Shown: piece after piece, positions 36,791-45,376 of the stretch
How positions within the stretch are numbered: the first letter of the stretch is position 1
Layout: every line of letters starts with the position of its first letter
Source: Acidovorax sp.
GTDB lineage: Bacteria > Pseudomonadota > Gammaproteobacteria > Burkholderiales > Burkholderiaceae_C
Assembly: GCF_021287135.1 (NCBI RefSeq)
Contig: NZ_JAJTBB010000041.1
Span: 1 to 52,870, forward strand
DNA length: 52,870 bases
Direction of reading: 5' to 3'
The notes under the pieces: generated by a model
Database searches by the model: none
What the model was told of the DNA's origin: nothing
Seen by the model: the letters and a program-made list of their open reading frames with translations, nothing else
Made by a program: the position numbers and the translations under genes

Positions 36791-38050
36791 TCAGGCGGGC
36801 TGGGCCGCGGAAGGCTGGCGCGCGGCCCCGGCCGCCTCGCCAAACATCAGCGTGTCGCGGATGTCGCTCACGCTGCGGCCGTCGCGCAGCAGCTCCAGGT
36901 ACCAGCCGCCGTCCACCGTGTCGCCGTACAGGCAGGCGCCCACCAGCTTGTCGTCCTGGATGACCAGCTTCTTGTACACGCCGCCCAAGGGGTCGCTCAT
37001 CACGATCTCTTCGGTGTGCTCCCCGCCGCGAAAGTCGCCGGCGCTGAACAGGTCGATGCCTGTGACCTTGAGCTTGGTGGAGGTGAGCGAGCCTTGGTAG
37101 CGGCCGCAGCCGATCTCGGCCAGGTGGTTGGCTGCCACCTTGCCCTGCTCAAACAGCGGGGCCACCAGGCCATAGGCAACGCCCCGGTGCGCAGCGCATT
37201 CGCCCACGGCGTAGATGCGCGGGTCGGTGGTGGTCTGCAGCGTGTCGCTCACTACGATGCCGCGGTGCACGTGCAGGCGCATTTTCTCGGCCAGGGCGGT
37301 GTTGGGGCGGATCCCCACGGCCATCACCACCAGGTCGGCGGGCAGCTGGGTGCCGTCCTTGAACTGCACGGCGGCCACGCGCCCCGTGGGGCCGGGCAGC
37401 AGCGCCTGCGTCTGCGCCTTCATCAGGAACCGCAGGCCGCGCTCGGCCAGCGATTGCTGCAGCAGCTTGCCGGCCACATCGTCCAGCTGGCGTTCCATCA
37501 GCCAGTCGCCCACATGCACCACCGTGACCTGCATGCCGCGCTTCATCAGGCCGTTGGCGGCCTCCAGTCCGAGCAGGCCGCCGCCGATGACCACTGCGTG
37601 CCGGTAGGTGGCGGCGGCGTCGATCATCGCCTGCGTGTCGGCAATGTCGCGGTAGGCCAGCACGCCCGGCAAGGTGTTGCCGGGCAGGGGCAGGATGAAG
37701 GGGTTAGAGCCGGTGGCCAGAATCAGGCGGTCGTATTCGGCGGTGACCACCGTGCCGTCCGCTCGCGTGGCGCGGACCACGCGCCGCACGCGGTCCACGT
37801 CCGTCACCGTGCAGCCGGCGTGCAGGGTGATGCGGTGGTCGGCATACCACTGCCAGTCGTTGAGGACGATCTCCTGCAGCGTCTGCTCGCCGGCCAGCAC
37901 CGGCGACAGCAGGATGCGGTTGTAGTGGGGGTGCGGCTCCGCGCCGAACACCGTGATGTCATACCGGTCGGGCGCGATCTTGAGCAGCTCTTCCAGCGTG
38001 CGCACACCGGCCATGCCGTTTCCCACCATCACCAGCCTGGGCTTGTTCAT
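36791..38050 (-). CDS. nasC: NAD(P)H/FAD electron-transfer flavoprotein of nitrate assimilation (NirB N-terminal half / NasC-like)
   Basis: A 419-residue protein matching only the FAD/NAD(P)H part of NirB. Motifs: MVGNGMAGVRTLEELL for FAD, VVIGGGLLGLEAANGL for NAD(P)H, and a C-terminal SDIRDTLMFG. The siroheme and 4Fe-4S nitrite-reducing half is absent. It most likely passes electrons to NasA, like Klebsiella NasC. It is first in the operon, downstream of a sigma-54 promoter and an ANTAR-type leader. The symbol is by analogy; nitrite reductase must be elsewhere. Confidence 0.85.
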   Translation of the reverse strand: MNKPRLVMVGNGMAGVRTLEELLKIAPDRYDITVFGAEPHPHYNRILLSPVLAGEQTLQEIVLNDWQWYADHRITLHAGCTVTDVDRVRRVVRATRADGTVVTAEYDRLILATGSNPFILPLPGNTLPGVLAYRDIADTQAMIDAAATYRHAVVIGGGLLGLEAANGLMKRGMQVTVVHVGDWLMERQLDDVAGKLLQQSLAERGLRFLMKAQTQALLPGPTGRVAAVQFKDGTQLPADLVVMAVGIRPNTALAEKMRLHVHRGIVVSDTLQTTTDPRIYAVGECAAHRGVAYGLVAPLFEQGKVAANHLAEIGCGRYQGSLTSTKLKVTGIDLFSAGDFRGGEHTEEIVMSDPLGGVYKKLVIQDDKLVGACLYGDTVDGGWYLELLRDGRSVSDIRDTLMFGEAAGAARQPSAAQPA

Positions 38051-38093
38051 CGTCGTGGCTCCCGTTCGCCGCACGCCCTGCGGCGCGCGCAAC

Positions 38094-38157
38094 AAAAAAA
38101 AGGCGTCCACACCGTGCGGCGCCAGCGTTGTGCCGGGCGCGCATGTGCGGACGCCTT
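38094..38157 (-). terminator. Leader terminator of the nas operon
   Basis: Minus-strand RNA has AAGGCGTCC paired with GGACGCCTT over a 40-nt interior, followed by eight U. It lies about 44 nt before the first nas gene, so it would stop transcription unless antiterminated. Its stem core GGCGTCC is shared with the nrtA leader. Confidence 0.8.
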
Positions 38158-38173
38158 CGTCCCTGCCACCCGG

Positions 38174-38214
38174 GGTGCGCCGTTGCACCGTTGGGGGCGT
38201 GGCCCTGCCGGGCC
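38174..38214 (-). promoter_or_regulatory. ANTAR-target-like hairpins in the nas leader
   Basis: Just after the predicted start site. The second hairpin, 38174-38189, is GGTGC-AACGGC-GCACC: a hexaloop with A at position 1 and G at 4, as ANTAR proteins require. The first, 38201-38214, is GGCCC-GGCA-GGGCC, which has a tetraloop and is non-canonical. NasT (50347-50973) is the likely binder, as in other NasST systems. Confidence 0.65.
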
Positions 38215-38227
38215 GTTGACATCGGTT

Positions 38228-38243
38228 AGCAATGCGCATGCCA
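38228..38243 (-). promoter_or_regulatory. Sigma-54 promoter of the nas operon
   Basis: Minus strand TTGGCATGCGCATTGCTA matches the -24/-12 consensus with GG-N10-GC spacing. Transcription would start near 38217, giving a leader of about 168 nt. Confidence 0.75.
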
Positions 38244-38282
38244 AGGCGGGCGCCCTGTTTTGGGGAGCCGTGGAGCGGTTGC

Positions 38283-38297
38283 GCACGTTCACCGTGC
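38283..38297. promoter_or_regulatory. Candidate NtrC enhancer site
   Basis: GCAC-N7-GTGC, the core of NtrC sites, centred about 50 bp upstream of the sigma-54 -24 element. Nitrogen-status control via NtrC would fit the operon. Confidence 0.5.
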
Positions 38298-38511
38298 AAG
38301 CGCGGCGGACCTGGTACTAGAATGAAGTAACAAATTGTTTTATTCCCTGCTGGCGGGTGGCGTCCGCCCGGGGCCGGCGCCCCCGGCGGGCGAGGTGGCC
38401 TCAACGGCGGCCGTGGGGTTCCCGCACTGGCGGGCAGGCGCCGGGCTGCGGCCGGCGTGTTACTGGCGAGCGTCCGTCCGGGCGTCCGGCCGCAACCTGG
38501 AGGAGTGTTCC

Positions 38512-40164
38512 ATGCGCGTCAATCTGCCCGTGACCTCGCAAGAGTACGCATTTCCCAAAGGTGCAACGTTGGTGTCCACCACGGACCTCAAGGGACGCAT
38601 CCTGTACTGCAACCCCAGCTTCATCGAGGTGAGCGGCTACCGCAGGGACGAACTGCTGGGCTAGCCCCACAACATGATCCGCCACCCCGACATGCCCGAG
38701 GAAGCGTTCCGCGACCTGTGGGACACGATCGAGCGCGGCATCCCGTGGTCGGCGCCGGTCAAGAACCGCCGCAAGGACGGCAGCTTCTACTGGGTGATGG
38801 CCAACGTCACGCCCCTGATGCAGGGGGACCAGCCCACGGGCTACATGTCGGTGCGCACCGAGGCCACGCGCGAGCAGATCGAGGCCGCCGAGCGGCTGTA
38901 CCGCCAGATGCGGGCCGAGAAGGAAGCAGGCCGGCTGGTGCACGCCCTGCACGAAGCGCAGCCGGTGAACAACCACCCGTTGCACCGCGCAGGCCGCGCC
39001 CTGCGCCCGGGTCCGCTGGGCAGGATCGTGCTGTGCACCCTGCTGCCGGTGGCGGCGTCGTGGGGCGCCGCTGCGCTGGCAGCGGCCGCGCCGGGCTGGA
39101 TGGCCGGGGCGGCGTGGCTGGGCGTGGTGCTGCTGGCCCTGGCCATGGCGGTCTACCTGCACCGGTCGACCGTGGCGCCGATGGAGGAAATGCTGCGCTG
39201 GGCCAACCGCATGGCCGCGGGCGACCTCACGCAGAAGATCACGGCCACCCGCAAGGGGGTGGTGGGCCAGCTGCAGAAGGCGCTGGCCCAGCTCAACGTG
39301 AACCTGCTGTCCATCGTGCGCGATGCGCGCCACGAGAGCGAGCACATGCAGGATTCCACCCGCGAGATCGCGCAGGGCAACCAGGACCTGTCCATGCGCA
39401 CGGAAGCCCAGGCCAGCAACCTGGAGCAGACCGCCGCGGCCATGGACGAGATCACCGGCACCGTCAAGCAGACCGCTGAATCCGCGCGCCAGGCCACGCA
39501 GCTGGCCACGCAAGCCAGCGAAGTGGCCGAGCGCAGCAACCAGGCCGTGGACGGCGTGGCCAGCACCATGCAGCAGATCCAGGCCGCTTCGGGCCGCATC
39601 AGCGAGATCACGCAGCTCATCGACAGCATCGCGTTCCAGACCAACCTGCTTGCGCTCAACGCTGCGGTCGAGGCGGCGCGTGCGGGCGAGCAGGGGCGAG
39701 GATTTGCGGTGGTGGCCTCGGAGGTGCGCAACCTGTCCCACCGCACCCTGTCCGCCGCCAAGGAAATCCGCCAGCTCATCGACGATTCGGCCGCCAAGGT
39801 GAGCGAGGGCCATCTGAAGACCGAGGCGGCACAAAAGACGATGGCGCAGTCGCTGGACCTGGTGCGGCGCGTGCACACGCTGATCGGCGAGATCCACCAC
39901 GCCAGCGACGAGCAGCTATCGGGCATCTCGCAGGTCAACAGCGCGGTGATCCAGCTGGATTCCATCACCCAGCAGAACGCTGCGCTGGTGGAGGAAAACG
40001 CGGCGTCCGCGATGCAGCTCAGCGGGCAGGCCCAGACCATGGCCGAGACGGTGCAGGTGTTCCGCATCGATGCCTCAGCGCCCGCCCAGCTGCGGGACGC
40101 CGTGGCACTGCGCCGCGAAATGAAGGATGCCCCCGCGCAAGGTGCCGCTGCAGCGGTGGCATAG
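38512..40164 (+). pseudogene. Aer-type PAS chemoreceptor with in-frame amber codon
   Basis: If the TAG at 38662-38664 is read through, the frame encodes a 550-residue methyl-accepting protein. It has a PAS domain (residues 1-110: DLKGRILYCNPSFIEVSGY), membrane segment (about 173-218), HAMP, and a full signalling domain with [20 protein letters not shown]. The TAG sits where family members have Gln in [13 protein letters not shown], so one C-to-T change (CAG to TAG) explains it. The frame is the same on both sides. An ATG at 38674 could restart, but without the first part of PAS and without a ribosome site. A GGAGGAG site precedes the ATG at 38512. Confidence 0.82.
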
Positions 40165-40176
40165 CGCCGGTGCGCG

Positions 40177-40243
40177 TTTGCTATAAAAATGGTAGCTTCT
40201 TGCGCAGGTGCATAAAGGGCTGAAGCCCGAAAACACTAAAAAA
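40177..40243. repeat. Dispersed palindromic repeat, copy 7 (intergenic)
   Basis: TTGCTATAAAAATGGTAGCT, TGCGCAGGTGCATAAAGGGC, TGAAGCCCGAAAAC. It is the GGGCTGAAGCCC subtype, in the spacer between the chemoreceptor and the convergent LacI-type regulator gene. Confidence 0.7.
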
Positions 40244-40269
40244 CCACGGCAGGGCCGCGGCCGGTATCT

Positions 40270-41298
40270 TCAGGTGCTGCCGCGCACAGTCAGCTCAAAC
40301 CCCAGGTCCACGGAGTTGTGCTCCGGCACGTCGCCACGCATCAGCCCCAGCAGCATGCGCGCGCTCGCCTCGCCGATGGCTGAGCGGGGCGTGCGCACGG
40401 TGGTCAGCGGCGGCAGCATCTGGTCGCTGCCGGCCAGGTCGTTGAAGCCCGCAATCGCCACCTGGCCCGGCACCGCCAGGCCCAGGCGCTGCGCGGCCAG
40501 CAGGCCACCCTGGGCCAGGTCGTCGTTGCAGAAGAACACGGCATCCACGCCGGGGCGGGTGCGCAGCACTTCCTCCAGCAGCTCGGCACCCAGCCGGATG
40601 GACGAGGGCTCGGGGCTCAGCAGCTCCAGCCGCGGGTCGTACAGGCCGGCCTCGCGCAGGCAGCGGCGGTAGCCCTCGGCGCGCTGCATGGTGCGCGGGT
40701 CCAGCTGGGCCGCCACGAACGCCACCTTGCGCCGGCCCCGCGCCAGCAGGTGCGCGGTCATGCTGTGGCCGGCGTCCTGCTGCGAAAAGCCCACGCAGTA
40801 CACGCCGGCGGCCGAGGTCATCTCCATCAGGTGTACGCAGGGAACGCCGCTGGCGGCAATCATCTGCCGCGCGGCCTCGGTGCGGTCAAAGCCCGTCACC
40901 AGCAGCCCCGCGGGCCGGTGGGCCAGGTAGGTGCGCAGCAGCTGCTCTTCCTCTTGCGGGTCGTAGTGCGTCACGCCGATCAGGGCCTGGTAGCCCTGGG
41001 GGAACAGCACGCGGTGCACGGCGTCCAGCACGTCCACGAACAGCGCATTGGACAGCAGCGGCACCAGCACGGGCACCTGCACGCTGCGCTGCGACGCCAA
41101 CGCGCGCGCCGCCGGGTCCGGCACGTAGCCCAGCTGCTGGGCGGCGTCCTTCACCCGCTGCACCAGTTCCGGGGCCACGGCGCGCTCGCCGCGCAGGGCG
41201 CGGGACGCAGTGATGGGGCTCACGCCCGCCGCCTTGGCCACATCGCTCAACGTGATACGGCCGCTGCCGCGGCGGGGTTTGGTCTCAGGTTTGCTCAA
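40270..41298 (-). CDS. gntR: LacI-family regulator (GntR-type, gluconate operon)
   Basis: A 342-residue repressor. The LacI helix-turn-helix is RITLSDVAKAAGVSPITASR; the hinge and sugar-binding domain follow. It is divergent from gluconokinase and TRAP genes. The start is TTG at 41298: a stop lies three codons upstream in frame and no ATG or GTG precedes the HTH. AAGGG sits 6 nt upstream. The TTG overlaps a perfect palindrome (41297-41310). Gluconate or a related sugar acid is the probable inducer. Confidence 0.88.
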   Translation of the reverse strand: MSKPETKPRRGSGRITLSDVAKAAGVSPITASRALRGERAVAPELVQRVKDAAQQLGYVPDPAARALASQRSVQVPVLVPLLSNALFVDVLDAVHRVLFPQGYQALIGVTHYDPQEEEQLLRTYLAHRPAGLLVTGFDRTEAARQMIAASGVPCVHLMEMTSAAGVYCVGFSQQDAGHSMTAHLLARGRRKVAFVAAQLDPRTMQRAEGYRRCLREAGLYDPRLELLSPEPSSIRLGAELLEEVLRTRPGVDAVFFCNDDLAQGGLLAAQRLGLAVPGQVAIAGFNDLAGSDQMLPPLTTVRTPRSAIGEASARMLLGLMRGDVPEHNSVDLGFELTVRGST

Positions 41299-41310
41299 GG
41301 GTTAACCCTT
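41297..41310. promoter_or_regulatory. Palindromic operator over the gntR start
   Basis: AAGGGTTAACCCTT, a perfect 14-bp palindrome with a central base step typical of LacI-family operators. It covers the gntR ribosome site and start codon, so the repressor could block its own translation start or transcription. Confidence 0.5.
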
Positions 41311-41338
41311 ATGGGAATGCCGGGGGTTGGGGATAGGA

Positions 41339-41463
41339 TAGCGCTGTCCAAACAAAAGCGCACCGCAGTGCTCCTGATTTTGGACGAATTTGCCCCCGCT
41401 TGTCGCGGATTTTCGTCGCACCCCTTGGTGGGAGCTTTTTTGCAGTTTGTTTGGACAGCGCTA
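41339..41463. promoter_or_regulatory. Two inverted 18-bp elements in the gntR-gntK gap
   Basis: TAGCGCTGTCCAAACAAA at 41339-41356 and its exact inverse at 41446-41463, with 89 bp between. One lies near each divergent gene; the second ends 5 bp before the gntK start. They could be paired operators for GntR or promoter-proximal regulator sites that loop the DNA. Confidence 0.6.
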
Positions 41464-41468
41464 CCAAC

Positions 41469-41993
41469 ATGGGTGCATCCCCGCCAGCAGTTTTTATCGT
41501 GGTCATGGGCGTAGCCGGCTGCGGCAAGTCCAGCCTGGGCGCAGCCCTGGCTGACGCCGAGGGACTGGCCCTCATTGAAGGCGACGACCACCACAGCCCC
41601 GCCAGCCGCGAGAAGATGCGCCAGGGCATTGCCCTGACGGATGCAGACCGGGACGGGTGGCTGGCGGCCCTGGGGCAATTGCTGCAGGCGCGGCCGCAAG
41701 GCGCGGTGCTGACCTGTTCCGCCCTCAAGCGCGCCTACCGCGACCGGCTGCGCAGTGCCTGCCCGGGCCTGCGGTTTGTCTTTCTGGAGATCGACCGGGC
41801 CAGTGCCGGCCAGCGGGTGGCGGCGCGGGCCGGCACGCATTTTTTCTCCAGTTCCCTGGTGGACAGCCAATTTGCCACGCTGGAGCCGCCCGTGGGCGAG
41901 CCCGGCGTGCTGCGGCTGGACGCCTTGGCGCCGTTGTCCACCTTGCAGCAGCAGGCCTCCGCCTGGCTGGCCGCTTCCCAGGAGTCCGCATGA
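41469..41993 (+). CDS. gntK: Gluconokinase
   Basis: A 174-residue GntK-type kinase phosphorylating gluconate to 6-phosphogluconate. The P-loop GVAGCGKSS begins at residue 14. EGDDHHSPASREKM is the typical gluconate site. The longer frame from 41400 crosses the operator element, so the ATG at 41469 is chosen. Its stop overlaps the next gene's ATG by 4 nt (ATGA), so it starts the TRAP operon. Confidence 0.93.
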   Translation: MGASPPAVFIVVMGVAGCGKSSLGAALADAEGLALIEGDDHHSPASREKMRQGIALTDADRDGWLAALGQLLQARPQGAVLTCSALKRAYRDRLRSACPGLRFVFLEIDRASAGQRVAARAGTHFFSSSLVDSQFATLEPPVGEPGVLRLDALAPLSTLQQQASAWLAASQESA

Positions 41994-42517
41994 ACACCCC
42001 GCCCGCAGCACCCAAGGACAGCGCAATCCCAAAAGTCAGCCGTGCCGCGCAGGCCGCCCAGGTGGCCATGGCAGCCTGCCTGGGCGTGATGGCGGTGGCG
42101 GTCTTCACCAATGTGGTGCTGCGCTACGGTTTTGGCAGCGGCGTGGCGGCGAGCGAGGAACTCTCGCGCCTGCTGTTCGTGTGGATGGTTTTCATTGGCG
42201 CGGCCGCGGCCTACCCGGCAGGCGAGCACATGGCGTTCACCAGCCTGGCGGGCCTGCTGGCCAGGCGCCCCATGGCTTTTGCCGTGCTGACGGCCGTCAT
42301 CCGGCTGCTGGTGATTGCCGCCTGCGCCATGCTGGCCTGGGGCGCCTGGCAGCAGGTGGTGGTGGGCATGGGCAGCCGTTCGGTGGTCATGGCTTATCCG
42401 GCGGCGCTGCTGCCGCTGCCGGCGCTGCTGTGCGCGGTGGCCATCGGGGTGATGGCGGCCATCGAACTGATTCAACGCAAGCCGCTGGACCTGGGCCACG
42501 GCGCGGAGGTGGAGTGA
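41990..42517 (+). CDS. dctQ: TRAP transporter small permease (DctQ-type)
   Basis: A 175-residue inner-membrane protein with four hydrophobic segments. ASEELSRLLFVWMVFIGAAA is the DctQ signature. With the large permease it imports a substrate delivered by the DctP binding protein, using the sodium gradient. It overlaps gntK by 4 nt and the large permease by 1 nt. Gluconate or another sugar acid is the likely substrate from context. Confidence 0.9.
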   Translation: MNTPPAAPKDSAIPKVSRAAQAAQVAMAACLGVMAVAVFTNVVLRYGFGSGVAASEELSRLLFVWMVFIGAAAAYPAGEHMAFTSLAGLLARRPMAFAVLTAVIRLLVIAACAMLAWGAWQQVVVGMGSRSVVMAYPAALLPLPALLCAVAIGVMAAIELIQRKPLDLGHGAEVE

Positions 42518-43815
42518 TGGCGATGGGACCCGAAGCACAGGCTTTTCTTGTTTTTTCGCTGGGCATGCTGGTGCTGATGGGCACCGGCATGAACATGGGC
42601 CTGGCCCTGGTGCTGACGGGCGCTGGCATGGCCTGGGTGCTCGACTTCTGGGACGCGCAGCTGCTGGCCCAGAACCTGGTGGCGGGGGTGGACAGCTTTC
42701 CGCTGCTGGCCGTGCCGTTCTTCATCCTGGCGGGGGAGCTGATGAATTCGGGCGGCATCAGCCGCCGCATCATCGACATGGCGCAGGCCTGGGTGGGGCA
42801 CATCCGCGGCGGGCTGGGCTATGTGGCCATCGGCGCGGCCGTGCTCATGGCCAGCATGAGCGGCTCGGCCCTGGCCGACACGGCGGCGCTGGCCACCATC
42901 CTGTTGCCCATGATGCGCCAGCAGGGGTATCCCATGAACACCTCGGCGGGCCTGCTGGCTTCGGGCGGGATCATCGCGCCCATCATTCCGCCGTCCATGC
43001 CCTTCGTGATCTACGGCGTGACGACCAACACCTCCATCTCGGCACTGTTTGTGTCGGGCATCGTGCCGGGGCTGATGATGGGGGCGGGTCTGATCTTTGC
43101 CTGGCGCTGGGTGCTGCGCGGCATGGACCTGCCCCAGGGCGAGCCCCTGCCCGTCAAGGACCGCCTGCGCGCCACGGCGCGCGCCTTCTGGGCCATGCTG
43201 ATGCCGCTCATCATCATCGGCGGCATGAAGACCGGCGTGTTCACGCCCACCGAAGCCGCCGTGGTGGCCGCGTTCTACGCGCTGATGGTGGCGCTGTTCG
43301 TGCACCGGGAGATGAAGCTGGCGGACGTGTACGGCGTGCTGGTGCGCGCCGCCAAGACCACGGCCATCGTGATGTTCCTCTGCGCGGGCGCCCAGGTGGC
43401 GAGCTACATGATCACGCTGGCCGACCTGCCCAGCGTGCTCACCGGCTGGCTGGGCCCGCTGGTGCAAAGCCCGCGCCTGTTGATGGCGGTGATGATGGTG
43501 GTGCTGGTGCTCATTGGCACGGCGCTGGACCTCACGCCCACCATCCTGATCTTCGCGCCCGTCATGCTGCCCATCGCCGTGAAGGCGGGCATCGATCCCG
43601 TGTACTTCGGCCTGATGTTCGTGCTCAACGGCGCCATCGGCCTCATTACGCCGCCCGTGGGCACGGTGCTCAACGTGGTGGCCGGGGTGGGGCGCATCTC
43701 GATGCACAGCGTCATCAAGGGCGTGAACCCGTTCCTCATCACCTACGTGCTGATCCTGGCGCTGCTGGTCGTTTTTCCCCAGATCGTGACCGCGCCGGTC
43801 GTGTGGCTGCGCTAG
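42517..43815 (+). CDS. dctM: TRAP transporter large permease (DctM-type)
   Basis: A 432-residue inner-membrane protein with about 12 hydrophobic segments, of the DctM family. Motifs: SGSALADTAALATILLPMM, GGIIAPIIPPSMPFVIYGVT and LIGTALDLTPTILIFAPVML. It forms the channel part of the transporter. The ATG overlaps the small permease stop by 1 nt. The binding protein gene follows after 45 bp. Confidence 0.93.
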   Translation: MAMGPEAQAFLVFSLGMLVLMGTGMNMGLALVLTGAGMAWVLDFWDAQLLAQNLVAGVDSFPLLAVPFFILAGELMNSGGISRRIIDMAQAWVGHIRGGLGYVAIGAAVLMASMSGSALADTAALATILLPMMRQQGYPMNTSAGLLASGGIIAPIIPPSMPFVIYGVTTNTSISALFVSGIVPGLMMGAGLIFAWRWVLRGMDLPQGEPLPVKDRLRATARAFWAMLMPLIIIGGMKTGVFTPTEAAVVAAFYALMVALFVHREMKLADVYGVLVRAAKTTAIVMFLCAGAQVASYMITLADLPSVLTGWLGPLVQSPRLLMAVMMVVLVLIGTALDLTPTILIFAPVMLPIAVKAGIDPVYFGLMFVLNGAIGLITPPVGTVLNVVAGVGRISMHSVIKGVNPFLITYVLILALLVVFPQIVTAPVVWLR

Positions 43816-43860
43816 CCATCTGCTCGTTTCTCTTTCCTTTTCTTGCCAATGGAGACAACC

Positions 43861-44880
43861 ATGAAGATTTTCCGTCGTACCCTGCTGGCCGCTCTGTCAG
43901 TCGCTGCCGTCGCCTGCTCGTTCCAGGCCTCCGCGCAAGACTTCAAGCCCCGCATCATCCGCTTCGGCTACGGCCTGAACGAAGACTCCAACCAGGGCCG
44001 GGCCACCAAGCTGTTTGCGCAAGAGGTGGAGAAAGCCTCGGGCGGCAAGATGAAGATCCGCGCCATCGGCGCGGCAGCGCTGGGCTCGGACGTGCAAATG
44101 CAGCAGGCCCTGATCGGCGGCGCGCAGGAGATGATGGTGGGCTCCACCGCCACGCTGGTCGGCATCACCAAGGAAATGGCCATCTGGGACACGCCGTTCC
44201 TGTTCAACAACGCCAAGGAGGCGGACGCCGTGCTGGACGGCCCCGTGGGCCAGAAGGTGATGGACAAGCTGCAGGAAAAGGGCCTGGTGGGCCTGGTGTA
44301 CTGGGAGAACGGTTTCCGCAACCTCACCAACAACAAGCGCGCGATCACCAAGCTGGAAGACATGGACGGCGTGAAGCTGCGCGTGATGCAGAACACCGTG
44401 TTCCTAGACAGCTTCAAGACCCTGGGCGCCAACGCCGTGCCGCTGCCGTTCTCGGAGCTGTTCACGGCGCTGGAGACCAAGACGGTGGACGGCCAGGAGA
44501 ACCCGTACAACACCATTCTGTCGAGCAAGTTCTATGAGGTGCAGAAGTACCTCACGGTGACGAACCACGTCTACAGCCCGTGGATCGTGCTGGTGAGCAA
44601 GAAGTATTGGGATGGCCTTTCCAAGGCCGAGCAGAAGGTGCTGCTGGACGCCGCCAAGAAGAGCCGCGACTTCGAGCGCCAGGACACGCGCGCCGAAGCC
44701 GACAAGGCGCTGGCCGACCTCAAGGCCAAGGGCATGCACGTGAACGAGTTGCCCGCCGCCGAGGCCAACCGCATGCGCGAGAAACTCAGCGCCGTGAACG
44801 CCAGCATCGCCGCCAACGTGGGCGAAGGGCTGTGGAAGGACGTGCAGGGCGCCGTGGCCCAGGCCCGCGCCGGCAAATAA
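43861..44880 (+). CDS. dctP: TRAP transporter substrate-binding protein (DctP-type)
   Basis: A 339-residue periplasmic protein with a signal peptide cut after ASA (residue 25). It has a DctP-type fold with RVMQNTVFLDSFKTLGANAV and PFSELFTALETKTVDGQENP, the latter carrying the conserved Glu/Asn contact. The ATG at 43861 follows GGAGAC; a start 6 codons earlier is less likely. It is the last gene of the gntK-TRAP operon, ended by an intrinsic terminator. Confidence 0.93.
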   Translation: MKIFRRTLLAALSVAAVACSFQASAQDFKPRIIRFGYGLNEDSNQGRATKLFAQEVEKASGGKMKIRAIGAAALGSDVQMQQALIGGAQEMMVGSTATLVGITKEMAIWDTPFLFNNAKEADAVLDGPVGQKVMDKLQEKGLVGLVYWENGFRNLTNNKRAITKLEDMDGVKLRVMQNTVFLDSFKTLGANAVPLPFSELFTALETKTVDGQENPYNTILSSKFYEVQKYLTVTNHVYSPWIVLVSKKYWDGLSKAEQKVLLDAAKKSRDFERQDTRAEADKALADLKAKGMHVNELPAAEANRMREKLSAVNASIAANVGEGLWKDVQGAVAQARAGK

Positions 44881-44921
44881 GGCTGTGCCGCGAAGCCGGG
44901 GCTCGGAGAATTCCCCCGCGT

Positions 44922-44960
44922 AAAAAAGCCGAGGCTCCTTGCGGAGCCTCGGCTTTTGTG
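44922..44960. terminator. Intrinsic terminator after dctP (bidirectional)
   Basis: A 15-bp perfect stem AAAAGCCGAGGCTCC/GGAGCCTCGGCTTTT with a TTGC loop, with A-run and T-run flanks, between dctP and the convergent DUF4148 gene. Confidence 0.93.
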
Positions 44961-44990
44961 CATTCAAGAGGCGCGGACCCCGCGCGGGGC

Positions 44991-45284
44991 TTACAGCGAA
45001 CCGGTTTCGCCGAAGGGGATCTTGCCGGTGCGCACGGCTTCGGCAGCCTGGGCTTGCACGGCAGCGCGGTCGGCGGTGCTCTTGTAGGTCACCACGCGGG
45101 AGCCTGCGGGCTCTTGGCTGCGGGTGGCGGCCACCGTGGCGGCTTCGGAAGCCACTTCAGCGCGGGTGCGGTTGGTCTGGTATTGCGTCGCGAATTGCGA
45201 AGCGTCGGCTTCGTCAGCGTGGGCACCCAGGGAGGCAAAAGCGGCCAGGGCGGCGACGGACAGGATGCGGGCGGTGTTGTTCAT
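44991..45284 (-). CDS. Secreted DUF4148 protein (copy 1)
   Basis: A 97-residue protein with signal peptide (LAAFASLGAHA, cleaved before DEADAS) and the DUF4148 pattern YQTNRTRAEVASEA and RSQEPAGSRVVTY. Function unknown; the family is common as small periplasmic proteins in Burkholderiales. GGAG lies 8 nt upstream of the ATG. A close paralog lies immediately upstream. Confidence 0.85.
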   Translation of the reverse strand: MNNTARILSVAALAAFASLGAHADEADASQFATQYQTNRTRAEVASEAATVAATRSQEPAGSRVVTYKSTADRAAVQAQAAEAVRTGKIPFGETGSL

Positions 45285-45376
45285 GGTGAAACTCCAGTAA
45301 ATCAATCTACGAATCAATAGGGGCGGGAAATCAGTGGGTGCGTGGGCGGGCAGGGTTGCGGGGCCCTGCCTGCGCA

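Noticed and set aside
38674-40164. Chemoreceptor as a functional gene starting at 38674
   Set aside because: This start would remove the first part of the PAS domain and has no ribosome site; the frame clearly continues from 38512 across the TAG.
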